Assembly: GCF_015644725.1 (NCBI RefSeq)
Contig: NZ_CP064795.1
Location: 1 to 64,000, forward strand
Reading direction: 5' to 3'
Origin: Salinimonas marina
Lineage (GTDB): Bacteria; Pseudomonadota; Gammaproteobacteria; Enterobacterales; Alteromonadaceae
Length of the DNA: 64,000 nt
The position numbers were made by a program, and so were the translations under genes. The notes beneath the pieces are model-generated. The model did no database searches. It saw only the letters and a program-made list of their open reading frames with translations, and was not told the origin of the DNA. This document shows, one piece after another, positions 47,263-55,846 of the stretch. The first letter of the stretch is position 1, and every line of letters begins with the position of its first letter.

Positions 47263-48381
47263 ATGTTACGGATGTCGCAACGCCCGCTGTTAAAGCATAT
47301 ACGCAACCATGGGTTGGTTTTCACCGAACTGGCCCGTCTACGGGATCAGACAGTAACCGCGATGGGGTTACAAAATTATCAGTTTCATAAAACTCCCAAA
47401 TTTGTTGGCCCTAATGGCGAGCGGTTAACCGTGGAGCCAGAACGCAGTATTGTACTGCCGCAACTCGACATGCTTGAAGGGGTTCGACAGCAATTACACC
47501 AGGCATTACCGGCGCTGGTGTCAGTGGCCGACAGCGAGGTGGGGTATCGTTATCCAACCGCAGCGCTGGCTGATCAGAATGCGCCGTTTATCAAAAGACT
47601 ACGTTCAGAGTATTTTCACAGGGTAGACGAGGATCGCAGTATTTGTCGGCCGGTGAACTTGTCTTATGGCATCAAAAGCCGGGGCAAGGCGGATAACCGG
47701 CAGGAATACGAGGTGTGGATGCCCGGGGATGATCCTACCCAAAACCCCTTACCTTTGTTTATTGAACGCTATGGCGAAGACTTACCCCATGACGTGCGCC
47801 AGTTTATTCAGCAACCGGCCAGAGTGCATGGCTGGATGGGCGTTAAGCGTGCAGCCTTTGAAGCGCTCTATTATGATCCTGAGGTGCTGGGCGATATCGT
47901 GGTGTGTGTGGCCTTATCGGTCGATGCGTACAACATCGGCGCCCGGCCTGACCTGTCTTATTGTGAAGAAGCACAAAGCTCCATTGCCAGCAGCAATGCC
48001 GAGCTGGAGTGGGAAATTGATGGCTATTATGCGCCTACTGATGCCTATCTCTCCCATGATGAAATCTGGCATGCCATTAATTCCACCCTCAGTGCCGTGG
48101 CCACGCCGCTCGAAACGGCCTATCAACAGCATATTATCCCGACCCAGGAAAGCAAAACAGAACGTATTCTGTCGACGGTAGCCGCCTTAGGCACCGATGA
48201 CAACGACATCACAGAGCTGAACCTGCAACCCTGGGAGTTTATGCAAACCACCAGTGAGCGGCGGGTCAAGTCTCACGATCCCAGTCGTGGGGTCAATTTT
48301 TTAGGCAGGCTCAACCGGTTGTTTTACCAACCGGAGCATCAGTTGCCGTCGATTGAATACATTCATGATTTGATTAGTTAA
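47263..48381 (+). CDS. Protein of unknown function next to the LytTR operon
   Basis: About 372 residues from ATG 47263, chosen because ACAGGAAAC precedes it; a GTG at 47242 is in frame. Soluble, no signal peptide, no membrane segment. I do not recognise a family. It has a helical N-terminus (LLKHIRNHGLVFTELARLRDQTVTAMG), and acidic stretches mixed with Trp/Tyr (YEVWMPGDDPTQNPLPLFIERYG; LEWEIDGYYAPTDAYLSHDEIWHAI) in the centre. 212 bp separate it from the response regulator gene, so it is a separate unit that may belong to its regulon. Confidence 0.6.
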   Translation: MLRMSQRPLLKHIRNHGLVFTELARLRDQTVTAMGLQNYQFHKTPKFVGPNGERLTVEPERSIVLPQLDMLEGVRQQLHQALPALVSVADSEVGYRYPTAALADQNAPFIKRLRSEYFHRVDEDRSICRPVNLSYGIKSRGKADNRQEYEVWMPGDDPTQNPLPLFIERYGEDLPHDVRQFIQQPARVHGWMGVKRAAFEALYYDPEVLGDIVVCVALSVDAYNIGARPDLSYCEEAQSSIASSNAELEWEIDGYYAPTDAYLSHDEIWHAINSTLSAVATPLETAYQQHIIPTQESKTERILSTVAALGTDDNDITELNLQPWEFMQTTSERRVKSHDPSRGVNFLGRLNRLFYQPEHQLPSIEYIHDLIS

Positions 48382-48523
48382 TACAAAAATGGTCTGGCCA
48401 GTTGCAAAGGCTTGGCAATCGTGGCTTGTAGCGGTGATAAACAGATTCGCGTGGAATAGCATATGATCTTGTGGGTATTTGTAAGCTATTCTTTAATTAG
48501 GTTTTTTCTATTCTTCCAGGCTT

Positions 48524-48724
48524 ATGTTTGAAGAGATTGCGTTAGGCGGCATGTTATTCAGTCCCCTGGTGGTACTGGTACCGATAGCATTTTTGATGTC
48601 GGTCATCACCCGGGTGGTGCTGTATCAAACTGGCTGGTATCAGCGTGTCTGGCGGCCCGCCTGGTTCGAAGTGTCGCTGTTTTTGTGTTACCTGGCGGCC
48701 GTGGTGTTTATTGCAGGGAGATAA
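48524..48724 (+). CDS. Small DUF1656 membrane protein (AaeX-like)
   Basis: 66 residues with two hydrophobic helices and the family core MFEEIALGGMLFSPLVVLVP and YQRVWRPAWFEVSLF. Such proteins are encoded directly before the HlyD-FUSC pair of aromatic-acid efflux systems, as here (6 bp to the next gene). Precise role is unknown. Confidence 0.88.
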   Translation: MFEEIALGGMLFSPLVVLVPIAFLMSVITRVVLYQTGWYQRVWRPAWFEVSLFLCYLAAVVFIAGR

Positions 48725-48730
48725 GTTCAC

Positions 48731-49582
48731 ATGGGTACTGTAGTACGTATTTTGGTTACATTGCTGGTGGTGGCACTGGCGGTGTTTGCGGGTCGCTGGG
48801 TATGGGATAATTATCTGTATTCGCCCTGGACCCGGGACGGGCGCGTACGGGCGGATATTACGGTAATTGCACCGGATGTATCCGGCTGGGTCACCAGGTT
48901 GGCGGTACGCGACAACCAGTCCGTAGAACAGGGCGAGGTGCTTTTTACTATCGATGATGCCCGCTATCAGGCAGCCATAGAAGAACAGCAGGCGGTCATT
49001 GATCATAAATACCGTATGTGGGAGCTGGCCCAGTCGCAATATCAGCAACAGCAGCAATCAGAGGGGCAGGACCAGAGTCTTGGGGAAACCAGTCGTATTT
49101 CGGCCGAAGTCGCGAAGGCCGACTATAACGAAGCGGTGGCAAAGCTGAACACCTTAGAGTTGAACCTGGAACGAACCACGGTTAAAGCACCGCAGACCGG
49201 TTCGGTGGTGAACCTGGATTTGCGGGAGGGCAATTATGTGCAGCAAGGTAGTCCGGTATTATCCATAGTGAAACAAGGCTCTTTTTTTGTGACCGGCTAC
49301 TTTGAAGAAACCAAGCTGCCGCTGGTACATGTTGGACAACGCGCCACGGTTAAATTGATGAGTAGTGAGCACACACTAACTGGGAAAGTGGTCAGTATTG
49401 GTCAGGCTATCGCCAATACCAGCGTAGGGCACAACGAACAGATGTTGCCAAAAATCCAGCAAACCTTTAACTGGGTGCGACTGGCGCAGCGTATCCCGGT
49501 TGATATTGAGCTGGACCCCGTCCCGGAGCAGGTGCGGCTGGTAGCCGGTACCACGGTGTCTGTGCACCTGAATAAACCATAA
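48731..49582 (+). CDS. HlyD-family efflux adaptor (AaeA-like)
   Basis: 283 residues: one N-terminal membrane anchor (VRILVTLLVVALAVFAGRWVW), lipoyl motif halves (VRADITVIAPDVSGWV and VKAPQTGSVVNLDLREGNYV) around a helical hairpin, and a beta-barrel domain. It is the periplasmic partner of the FUSC permease whose ATG lies 1 bp after its stop. Similar pairs in E. coli export 4-hydroxybenzoate and related hydroxylated aromatic acids when they accumulate. Confidence 0.9.
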   Translation: MGTVVRILVTLLVVALAVFAGRWVWDNYLYSPWTRDGRVRADITVIAPDVSGWVTRLAVRDNQSVEQGEVLFTIDDARYQAAIEEQQAVIDHKYRMWELAQSQYQQQQQSEGQDQSLGETSRISAEVAKADYNEAVAKLNTLELNLERTTVKAPQTGSVVNLDLREGNYVQQGSPVLSIVKQGSFFVTGYFEETKLPLVHVGQRATVKLMSSEHTLTGKVVSIGQAIANTSVGHNEQMLPKIQQTFNWVRLAQRIPVDIELDPVPEQVRLVAGTTVSVHLNKP

Positions 49583-49583
49583 T

Positions 49584-51656
49584 ATGACCATTACTCACCC
49601 GTTGGCCCGGACTTATCTGAAGCCTACAAGCGAATCGATCATTTTTGCTTGCAAAGGGGTGTTGTCGATGGCGATGGCGCTGTACATCGCGTTGTATTTT
49701 AATCTCGACAAGCCTTACTGGGCAGTGGTTTCTGCGGTGTTTCTGCAGATTCGTCCTGAAGGCGGCATGGTGGTTGAAAAAACCGTCAGCCAGATAAGCG
49801 GCACGCTTATCGGTGGTATTTATGGGATGTTGGTACTGAGCTACCTGCATGGGGCGCCGGTGCCAGCCATGGCGGCTCTGGCTGGGTGGCTGGGGATTAA
49901 TGCCGGTCTGTCGGCGATGGTGCGCCGGGTTAATTTTATCTACTTTTTTGCCATGGCCTGTGTCACTCCCTGCATTATTGTATTGCTGACCATGGTCGAT
50001 CCCCAGGCGGTTTCCAGCCTGACCGTATTTGATATTGCTCAGGCCCGGATCACCGAAATCATCGTCGGCTCGTTATGTGCCATGACAGTGAGTATGCTGG
50101 TTTGGCCTCGACGGGTGCATACAGAATTGAAAAGTCAGTCCCGCATTGCCATCAACCAGACCATGGATTATCTGGTTCTGGAGCTGGACCCAAACGGCTC
50201 CCACGAAGCCCGGCACGAGCGTATTGATGCCATCCTTGAATCACTGGCTGCGCTTAATGATGATGCCAGTGCGGTAACCTACGAAGGACCTTTCGGGCCG
50301 GGACGGTCCCGGGCGGCCACCGTGATTGGCAACAAAATTTTGTCGCTGGTGGCAGTCATTCAGATTTTTGGTCGCTTACAGCGCAATCATACCGCGGTAA
50401 TAACGCCTAAACTGTCGAAGCTACTTGATTCGTTGCGGCGGGATTTACAACATATCGCGCTGTCGGATAATTCTGAACGCTGCTATGAACTGGCTCAAAA
50501 ACAACGTCGTAGCCTGTTAAAAAGCGCCCGTGAACAAGAGGCCTTAACCCCTCTTGAAGCACGGTTAATTCAGACCGCACAACATATGGTCGCCGAACTG
50601 GTGCTGGTATTACGGGCCTACAATGCCCTGACAAATAATCAATATTCACTTCTCAAAGCGCCTCAACAGCGGCCTTACCGCGATCCGCTCATTGGCCTGG
50701 CCACCGGTTTTCGAACCTTTATGGTTTTCAGCATCGGCGCTTTTTTATGGCTTTATACCGGCTCCCCGGCCGCGGTTATGCTGATGATATTGCCGGTTAT
50801 CTATTCCATTATGTTTGCCCGCCTGTCCGCGGCGTTGGTCAAAAGCGCCCTGAAAAAGATGCTGGTAGGGGTTGCCATTGCTATCCCGGTCGCTATTTTT
50901 TACGCACTGAACTTACTGGCACAAAGTTCCGGAGATTTCGCCATTTTGATACTGGTGTTGGCCGGTCCCTATTTTCTGGGGTTGATGGCCATTGCTGATC
51001 GCGCCACCCTGCCTTATGGCATGGGCTTTTGCATTCCCTTTACCATTTTGGTGCAGCCCTCCAATGATATGCGGTTACCATTTTCCGTGGATTACACCCT
51101 TAGCAACGCGATGGCTATTCTGCTGGGGGTAACCTTGCTGTACTGGACCTTTAAAGTGATTACCGGCCCCGGTGTGGCCCTGTTACAAACCCGGCTGCTG
51201 GCTGCCACCCGACGGGATCTAAAAAGGCTGGTAGGCCGCAAAGCTCCCGAACACTGGTTTAATGCCCGCATGGGGGACCGGTTACTGCGTCTGGCCAGCT
51301 TTGAGCAGGGTGTGCTCAGCGATGCCCGGGTAATTACCGATCTGGGTCTTACCGGCCTGAATCTTGGACACACCTCGATTCGTTTCAGACCCTTTGTGCA
51401 AAGTCTCACCTCCATTGATATGTCGGCGGTGTTAAAAGAATGGCAATACGCCCTGGCCGATGCCTATATTGATGCGGCCAAAGGCCGCAATACCAGCCGG
51501 TTTGAAAAAGCCTGTGATAAGGTGATGGTTACGCTGCAGCAAAATCAGCTGTCTGCGCACCAGCTAAAAATGATTGAAGGGGTATTTGAACGCTTAACCC
51601 TGACATTTCAACGTACCGCGCAAATGATGCGGGATAAAAGGCTCAGCTCAAAGTGA
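49584..51656 (+). CDS. FUSC-family aromatic acid efflux permease (AaeB-like)
   Basis: 690 residues in the inner membrane. Two hydrophobic bundles (about residues 20-175 and 370-515) flank a cytoplasmic region of helices, as in AaeB/FusC proteins. Conserved N-terminal segment FNLDKPYWAVVSAVFLQIRPEGGMVVEKTVSQISGTLIGG is diagnostic. It probably exports p-hydroxybenzoate-like acids together with the adaptor and the small DUF1656 protein. No LysR-type AaeR regulator is adjacent. Confidence 0.9.
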   Translation: MTITHPLARTYLKPTSESIIFACKGVLSMAMALYIALYFNLDKPYWAVVSAVFLQIRPEGGMVVEKTVSQISGTLIGGIYGMLVLSYLHGAPVPAMAALAGWLGINAGLSAMVRRVNFIYFFAMACVTPCIIVLLTMVDPQAVSSLTVFDIAQARITEIIVGSLCAMTVSMLVWPRRVHTELKSQSRIAINQTMDYLVLELDPNGSHEARHERIDAILESLAALNDDASAVTYEGPFGPGRSRAATVIGNKILSLVAVIQIFGRLQRNHTAVITPKLSKLLDSLRRDLQHIALSDNSERCYELAQKQRRSLLKSAREQEALTPLEARLIQTAQHMVAELVLVLRAYNALTNNQYSLLKAPQQRPYRDPLIGLATGFRTFMVFSIGAFLWLYTGSPAAVMLMILPVIYSIMFARLSAALVKSALKKMLVGVAIAIPVAIFYALNLLAQSSGDFAILILVLAGPYFLGLMAIADRATLPYGMGFCIPFTILVQPSNDMRLPFSVDYTLSNAMAILLGVTLLYWTFKVITGPGVALLQTRLLAATRRDLKRLVGRKAPEHWFNARMGDRLLRLASFEQGVLSDARVITDLGLTGLNLGHTSIRFRPFVQSLTSIDMSAVLKEWQYALADAYIDAAKGRNTSRFEKACDKVMVTLQQNQLSAHQLKMIEGVFERLTLTFQRTAQMMRDKRLSSK

Positions 51657-51683
51657 TCTTTTTATTACCAGGAAAGGTTAAAG

Positions 51684-52400
51684 TTGGTCAGCTTTGTTGT
51701 TGATAACTATAATAAAAGTAGGGCGGTTGAGATGGATTTATTTAAATGGAAGTTTTCCTATCCGGTAACAGTTTTAATTCTACTGCTACTCATGACGGAT
51801 GCGGGTTTTATACTGGTTCATGTATTGCGAAAGCTGGGGTATATCAACAGCGGCTACTTCAATCTATCCCAGGACATGGGGTATGCCGAGGTGTTTCAGT
51901 ATATGAAGGAGTTCTGGATAGCCAGCTTACTGGTAATAATTGCCCTGCGTGACAAGGCCGCCAGCTTTGTGGTCTGGTCCCTGATATTTTTATACATGCT
52001 GGCAGACGACTCGCTTAAAGTGCACGAAAACGGGGGACGTTATCTGGTGGAGGCGCTAAACATTCAGCCGGCCTTGAGTCTGCGGGCCCAGGATTTTGGT
52101 GAGTTGCTGGTGACGGCCATCGCCGGCGGGATCTTATTTTCGATGTTGTTTGTAACCTATTACTTTGCCTCACAAGCCGCCCGTCATATTACCCACAAAT
52201 TGCTGCTGGGTGTGGCAGGGCTGGCGTTTTTCGGGATCCTTATCGATATGCTTCACAGTGCCTTGCCCTTTGGTAACTTTATCTTCGGCCTGATCGAAGA
52301 CAGTGGCGAGATGCTGACCATGAGCCTGATTGTAGGCTATTGCTTTGCTCTGATGTATTCTCAGGCGCATAATCAGCAACGGGTACCATCCTCAGCCTAG
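51684..52400 (+). CDS. Polytopic membrane protein of unknown function
   Basis: 238 residues from TTG 51684 (AAAGG lies 8 bases before) or 222 from ATG 51732. Six hydrophobic helices with DDSLKVHENGG in a loop after the third, a possibly functional acidic/His patch. I do not recognise the family. Its stop shares four bases with the stop of the convergent gluconate permease gene, so read-through between the two is possible. Confidence 0.62.
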   Translation: MVSFVVDNYNKSRAVEMDLFKWKFSYPVTVLILLLLMTDAGFILVHVLRKLGYINSGYFNLSQDMGYAEVFQYMKEFWIASLLVIIALRDKAASFVVWSLIFLYMLADDSLKVHENGGRYLVEALNIQPALSLRAQDFGELLVTAIAGGILFSMLFVTYYFASQAARHITHKLLLGVAGLAFFGILIDMLHSALPFGNFIFGLIEDSGEMLTMSLIVGYCFALMYSQAHNQQRVPSSA

Positions 52401-53775
52401 AACACCACAGAGAGGGCGGCAGCGAGTAAAAAGGCTATGCTGCCCAGCAGGGTTTCCATTACTGTCCAGGTTTTAAGGGTGGTTTTTTCATCCATACCCA
52501 ATAACCGGGATACCAACCAGAATCCTGAGTCATTAAAGTGGGATAAGACGGTGGCACCGCCGGCGATGGCGATCACAATAAAGCATAAATCCAGTGACGA
52601 TAAACCGCTGGTGGCGGCGACCACCGGTGCCATCAGGGCGGCGGTCGTGGTTAATGCCACCGTGGCCGAACCCTGCGCCACCCGCAAACAGGTCGAAATA
52701 ACAAAGGCCGCCACAATGACCGGCATGCCGCTGGCGGATAACAGTCCGGCCAGCGCTTCACCAATGCCTGAAGCACGTAACACCCCACCAAACATCCCCC
52801 CGGCGCCGGTTACCAGAATAATGGCACAAATTGGCGCCAGCGAATCGGTGCACAGCATTTCCATTTGCTTGCGGCCAAACTGCCGGGTAAACAAAGCCAG
52901 ACACAGCAGTAAGGTGACCAGTAATGCCACCGGCGTCTGCCCCACCATTTTCAGCGAATCGGTAAACAGATTATCCATCGTAAGATAGCCCGCCACCTGT
53001 AAGCTGTGGATCCCGGTGTTCATAAAAATAAGCAAAACCGGCACCAGTAAAATACCGATAACCGTGGCAAAGCGCGGGGGCTGAATATCGGACTGGCTGA
53101 TGTTCGATTCATGGGTGAACCATGCTGGCAAAGGCACCGTGAAGCGTTCACCCGCGTAACGGGAATACAGGTACGCTCCAACATACCAGCTCACTAACGC
53201 GATAATTAAACCCACTGCCAGTAGCAAACCAAGATCTGCGCCCAGCAAATCCCCCGCGGCTACCGGGCCAGGGTGGGGCGGCACAAACGCATGCATCACC
53301 GCAAACGCACCGGCCACCGGCAAAGCAAAATGTAACACCGAGCCATTCACCCGCCGGGCCACGGTTAACAGAATAGGCATTAGAACAATCAAGCCGGCAT
53401 CAAAAAAGATGGGAAAACCAAACAGCAGGGAGGCGATGCCCAGTGCCAGTGGCGCCCGCTTTTCGCCGAACCGGTGAATCAGGGTATCGGCTAACACCCT
53501 GGCGCCGCCGGTTTGTTCCAGAATTTTGCCAATCATGGTGCCCAGACCTACCAGCAGGGCCACCGCCGCCAGCGTGCCACTGAAACCCTGCATCAATACA
53601 GGCATAATGTTCTGGGGGCTATGCCAGCCAACAGGGCGGTCACAAGGCTAACCCCAATTAAGGCCACGAAGGCATGAATTTTCAGACGAATAATTAGCAG
53701 CATCAATAGTGCTACCGCGCCCAGACCCAGCAGCAACAGGATGGTGGGATCAGTAATAGCGGCGGGGTGATTCAT
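52397..53775 (-). CDS. Gluconate:H+ symporter, GntP family (frameshift at 53614-53618)
   Basis: Two frames (52397-53605 and 53593-53775) join when one G/C is added to GGGGG at 53614-53618: LVTALLAGIAP then runs into QNIMPVLMQGFSGTLAAVALLVGLG. The product is about 459 residues with 12-14 hydrophobic helices, and motifs HAFVPPHPGPVAA and SHFNDSGFWLVSRLLGMDEKTTLKTW typical of GntT/GntP permeases. It lies divergent to gntK with two GntR-type operators between, and imports gluconate for the kinase. As written, it is broken after 60 residues. Confidence 0.9.
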
Positions 53776-53808
53776 AACATTCCTTTTTAGCAGTTCACAA
53801 CATCAAGA

Positions 53809-53835
53809 GTTACCGGTAACATGTTACCCATAACA
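53809..53835. promoter_or_regulatory. Tandem GntR-type operators between gluconate permease and kinase
   Basis: GTTACCGGTAAC (53809-53820) is a perfect palindrome; TGTTACCCATAACA (53822-53835) is a second, near-perfect one starting two bases later. Both match the GTTAC-NN-GTAAC pattern of the known GntR gluconate operator. Lying between two divergent genes, they can control both. Confidence 0.78.
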
Positions 53836-53895
53836 GCGAATTCGTAAACAGTTTATTTACATTAATGGCAATGATTTTTGGATGAAGGAGAGCCT

Positions 53896-54405
53896 GTGTC
53901 AAAAAGGTGTTTTGTAGTGATGGGGGTCAGTGGTTCGGGCAAAACCACCGTGGCCCAGGCTTTGGCAAACCGGTTAGACGCCAAATTTATCGATGGCGAT
54001 GATTTGCATCCTAGAGCCAATATCCAAAAAATGCAGCAAGGGATGCCGTTAGATGATGATGATCGGGCGCCCTGGCTCACCCGCATCAACGATGCTGTGT
54101 TTAGTTTTGCCTCTAAGCAGGAAGCCGGGGTGGTGGTGTGTTCAGCCTTAAAACGCCGGTACCGTGATGCAATTCGCAAAGACAACCCCCAGGTACATTT
54201 TGTGTATTTAAAAGGGGAACAACGGCTTATCGCAAAGCGCATGGCCCAGCGCAGTGGCCATTTTATGCAGCCCGTGATGCTCAGCAGTCAGTTTGCCGCG
54301 TTAGAAGAGCCTGATGCCACCGAGAAAGATGTTACAGCCTGTGATGTCGCCGCAACGGTAGCAGTCATTGTCGACCAGCTTATGCAGCAATTTTACCCCG
54401 CATAA
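53896..54405 (+). CDS. gntK: Gluconokinase
   Basis: 169 residues from GTG 53896, which sits 6 bases after AAGGAGA; a longer frame begins at TTG 53878 without a ribosome site. P-loop GVSGSGKTT (about residues 10-18), DGDDLHPRANIQKMQQGMPLDDDDRAPWL (substrate and Mg site) and CSALKRRYRD are hallmarks of the family. It phosphorylates gluconate to 6-phosphogluconate for the Entner-Doudoroff or pentose phosphate pathway. It is convergent with gntR. Confidence 0.95.
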   Translation: MSKRCFVVMGVSGSGKTTVAQALANRLDAKFIDGDDLHPRANIQKMQQGMPLDDDDRAPWLTRINDAVFSFASKQEAGVVVCSALKRRYRDAIRKDNPQVHFVYLKGEQRLIAKRMAQRSGHFMQPVMLSSQFAALEEPDATEKDVTACDVAATVAVIVDQLMQQFYPA

Positions 54406-54427
54406 GGCCGCGGTCGGTAGGCCTTGT

Positions 54428-54442
54428 TAGCCCCTGGGGCTA
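54428..54442. terminator. GC-rich palindrome between gntK and gntR
   Basis: TAGCCCC-t-GGGGCTA is a perfect 7-bp inverted repeat that overlaps the gntR stop codon. No T tract follows, so it may be a transcription barrier for the convergent genes or simply a weak terminator. Confidence 0.4.
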
Positions 54443-55441
54443 TAACGAGCCGCCAGCATCGATACTAAAACCCACATCGACAATGGGTTGTTCCACCACT
54501 TCATTGCGCAGGCGTGCTAATAACAGACTGGCACTGGTCTGGCCCATTAAAAAACGAGGGGTCACCACACTGGCCAGGGCCGGGGTAAGCGCCTGCCCGA
54601 TATCCAGCTGGTTGTAGCCGATGATACGAATATCTTCGGGAATTCGCAGGCCGTACTCCTGGGCACACAATAAGGCCCCGGCGGCGATATCATCATTGGT
54701 ACAAAAAATTCCATCAATGGTTTCAAACTGCGCAAGGGCATCGTTTAACAGCTCGCGACCCAGTGAAAATGACGAAGACATCGTGGTCTGCATAATCTTT
54801 TCCGACAGCCCGGCCTGTTGTAATGCCCGTTGGTAACCATTCTTACGGTGTTGAGTTCGGGTGTCCATACGCGCCGCAAAATACGCAATATCCTGACATC
54901 CTGCCTCAATAAGCTGGTTTACCGCTGCAAATGCTGCCGCATCATGGTCCAGACCCACCGCCATATCCAAAGGCTGTGAGGGCAGCTCCATACACTCCAC
55001 CACCGGGATATCAGCCTGGCGTAACATCTGACGGGTGAGCGGCGTATGCTCAGTTTCTGTTAATATCAGCGCGTCTATCTGATAGGACAACAGCGCCGCC
55101 ACCTTCTCTTCTTCGGTAGCGCTGTCATAACCGGTGTGCATTAATAAAGTATCAAAGCCATGGGCGCGGGTAACACTTTCAATTCCCTGCACCACCGCAG
55201 AAAACACCTGGTTCGATAACGAGGAAACCACCACCCCGATGGTTTTGCTGGACGCCCGCGCGAGCATCGACGGTGCCCGATTTTTGATATACCCGAGCTC
55301 TTCAATGGCATCGGCAATGCGGGTGCGGGTGTTCGTTGCAACGGTAGCCGGCTCCCGCAGGTATCGTGACACCGTCATTTTTGTCACACCGACTGCATCG
55401 GCAATATCCTGTAATGTTACACGGGGGTTCTTTTTAGACAT
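54440..55441 (-). CDS. gntR: LacI-family gluconate utilisation repressor (GntR-like)
   Basis: 333 residues. The N-terminal helix-turn-helix VTLQDIADAVGVTKMTVSRYLREPATVATNTRTRI is followed by the hinge (APSMLARASSKTIGVVVSS) and a periplasmic-binding-type sensor domain. Sequence of the HTH and its place next to permease and gluconokinase fit GntR of the gluconate regulon, relieved by gluconate binding. A palindromic site 38 bp before its start suggests autoregulation. Confidence 0.9.
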   Translation of the reverse strand: MSKKNPRVTLQDIADAVGVTKMTVSRYLREPATVATNTRTRIADAIEELGYIKNRAPSMLARASSKTIGVVVSSLSNQVFSAVVQGIESVTRAHGFDTLLMHTGYDSATEEEKVAALLSYQIDALILTETEHTPLTRQMLRQADIPVVECMELPSQPLDMAVGLDHDAAAFAAVNQLIEAGCQDIAYFAARMDTRTQHRKNGYQRALQQAGLSEKIMQTTMSSSFSLGRELLNDALAQFETIDGIFCTNDDIAAGALLCAQEYGLRIPEDIRIIGYNQLDIGQALTPALASVVTPRFLMGQTSASLLLARLRNEVVEQPIVDVGFSIDAGGSL

Positions 55442-55478
55442 ATGGCAGCCGGTAAGTCGTAGCTTGATGAGGGATAAA

Positions 55479-55492
55479 TGTTACAGGTAACA
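55479..55492. promoter_or_regulatory. GntR-type operator upstream of gntR
   Basis: TGTTACAGGTAACA has GTTAC-AG-GTAAC symmetry, the same two-base spacing as the site at 53809. Position before the gntR start implies autoregulation. Confidence 0.7.
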
Positions 55493-55604
55493 GCGGCGTT
55501 GGTCTAGTATTGGAATGGGATTCAGCCGGTTTTTCCCGGTTTAGCCTGATGCATTTAAGCAGCCTATGGAATAAGATGGCTAAGTGTTACAGTTTTACAA
55601 TGTT

Positions 55605-55650
55605 GCAGTGTTACAGTAACACTGCAGGCTATTTCATTTTCGATGTTACT
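55605..55650. promoter_or_regulatory. Perfect 21-bp palindrome and related half-site before the MFS gene
   Basis: GCAGTGTTAC at 55605-55614 is mirrored exactly by GTAACACTGC at 55616-55625 around a central A. A second GTTAC-T-GTAAT site follows near 55635-55647. The core GTTAC/GTAAC resembles the GntR operator but the spacer is one base rather than two, so a different protein or altered dimer geometry is possible. The rest of the 55494-55846 stretch shows no gene. Confidence 0.55.
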
Positions 55651-55846
55651 GTAATAGTAGGGTGGTAGGGGCCAGCTATGACCACGCAGCCACACTCATT
55701 TGCTGTGGCCCACGCCCCTTGCCAGGTCGGTCCTGCACATCACCGTGCAAGTGTGAACGTGCAAATTGGAATGTGCAAAAGGCGTGTAATTCGCCAGGGG
55801 CGACGATACACTCTGCCTATATTATTTTTGATTGTGTCTTGCAGTA

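Noticed and set aside
48731..49582. MacA-type adaptor for the FtsX permease at 43989
   Set aside because: It is sandwiched between a DUF1656 gene and an FUSC permease, the fixed partners of Aae-type adaptors, and is 3.5 kb from the permease.
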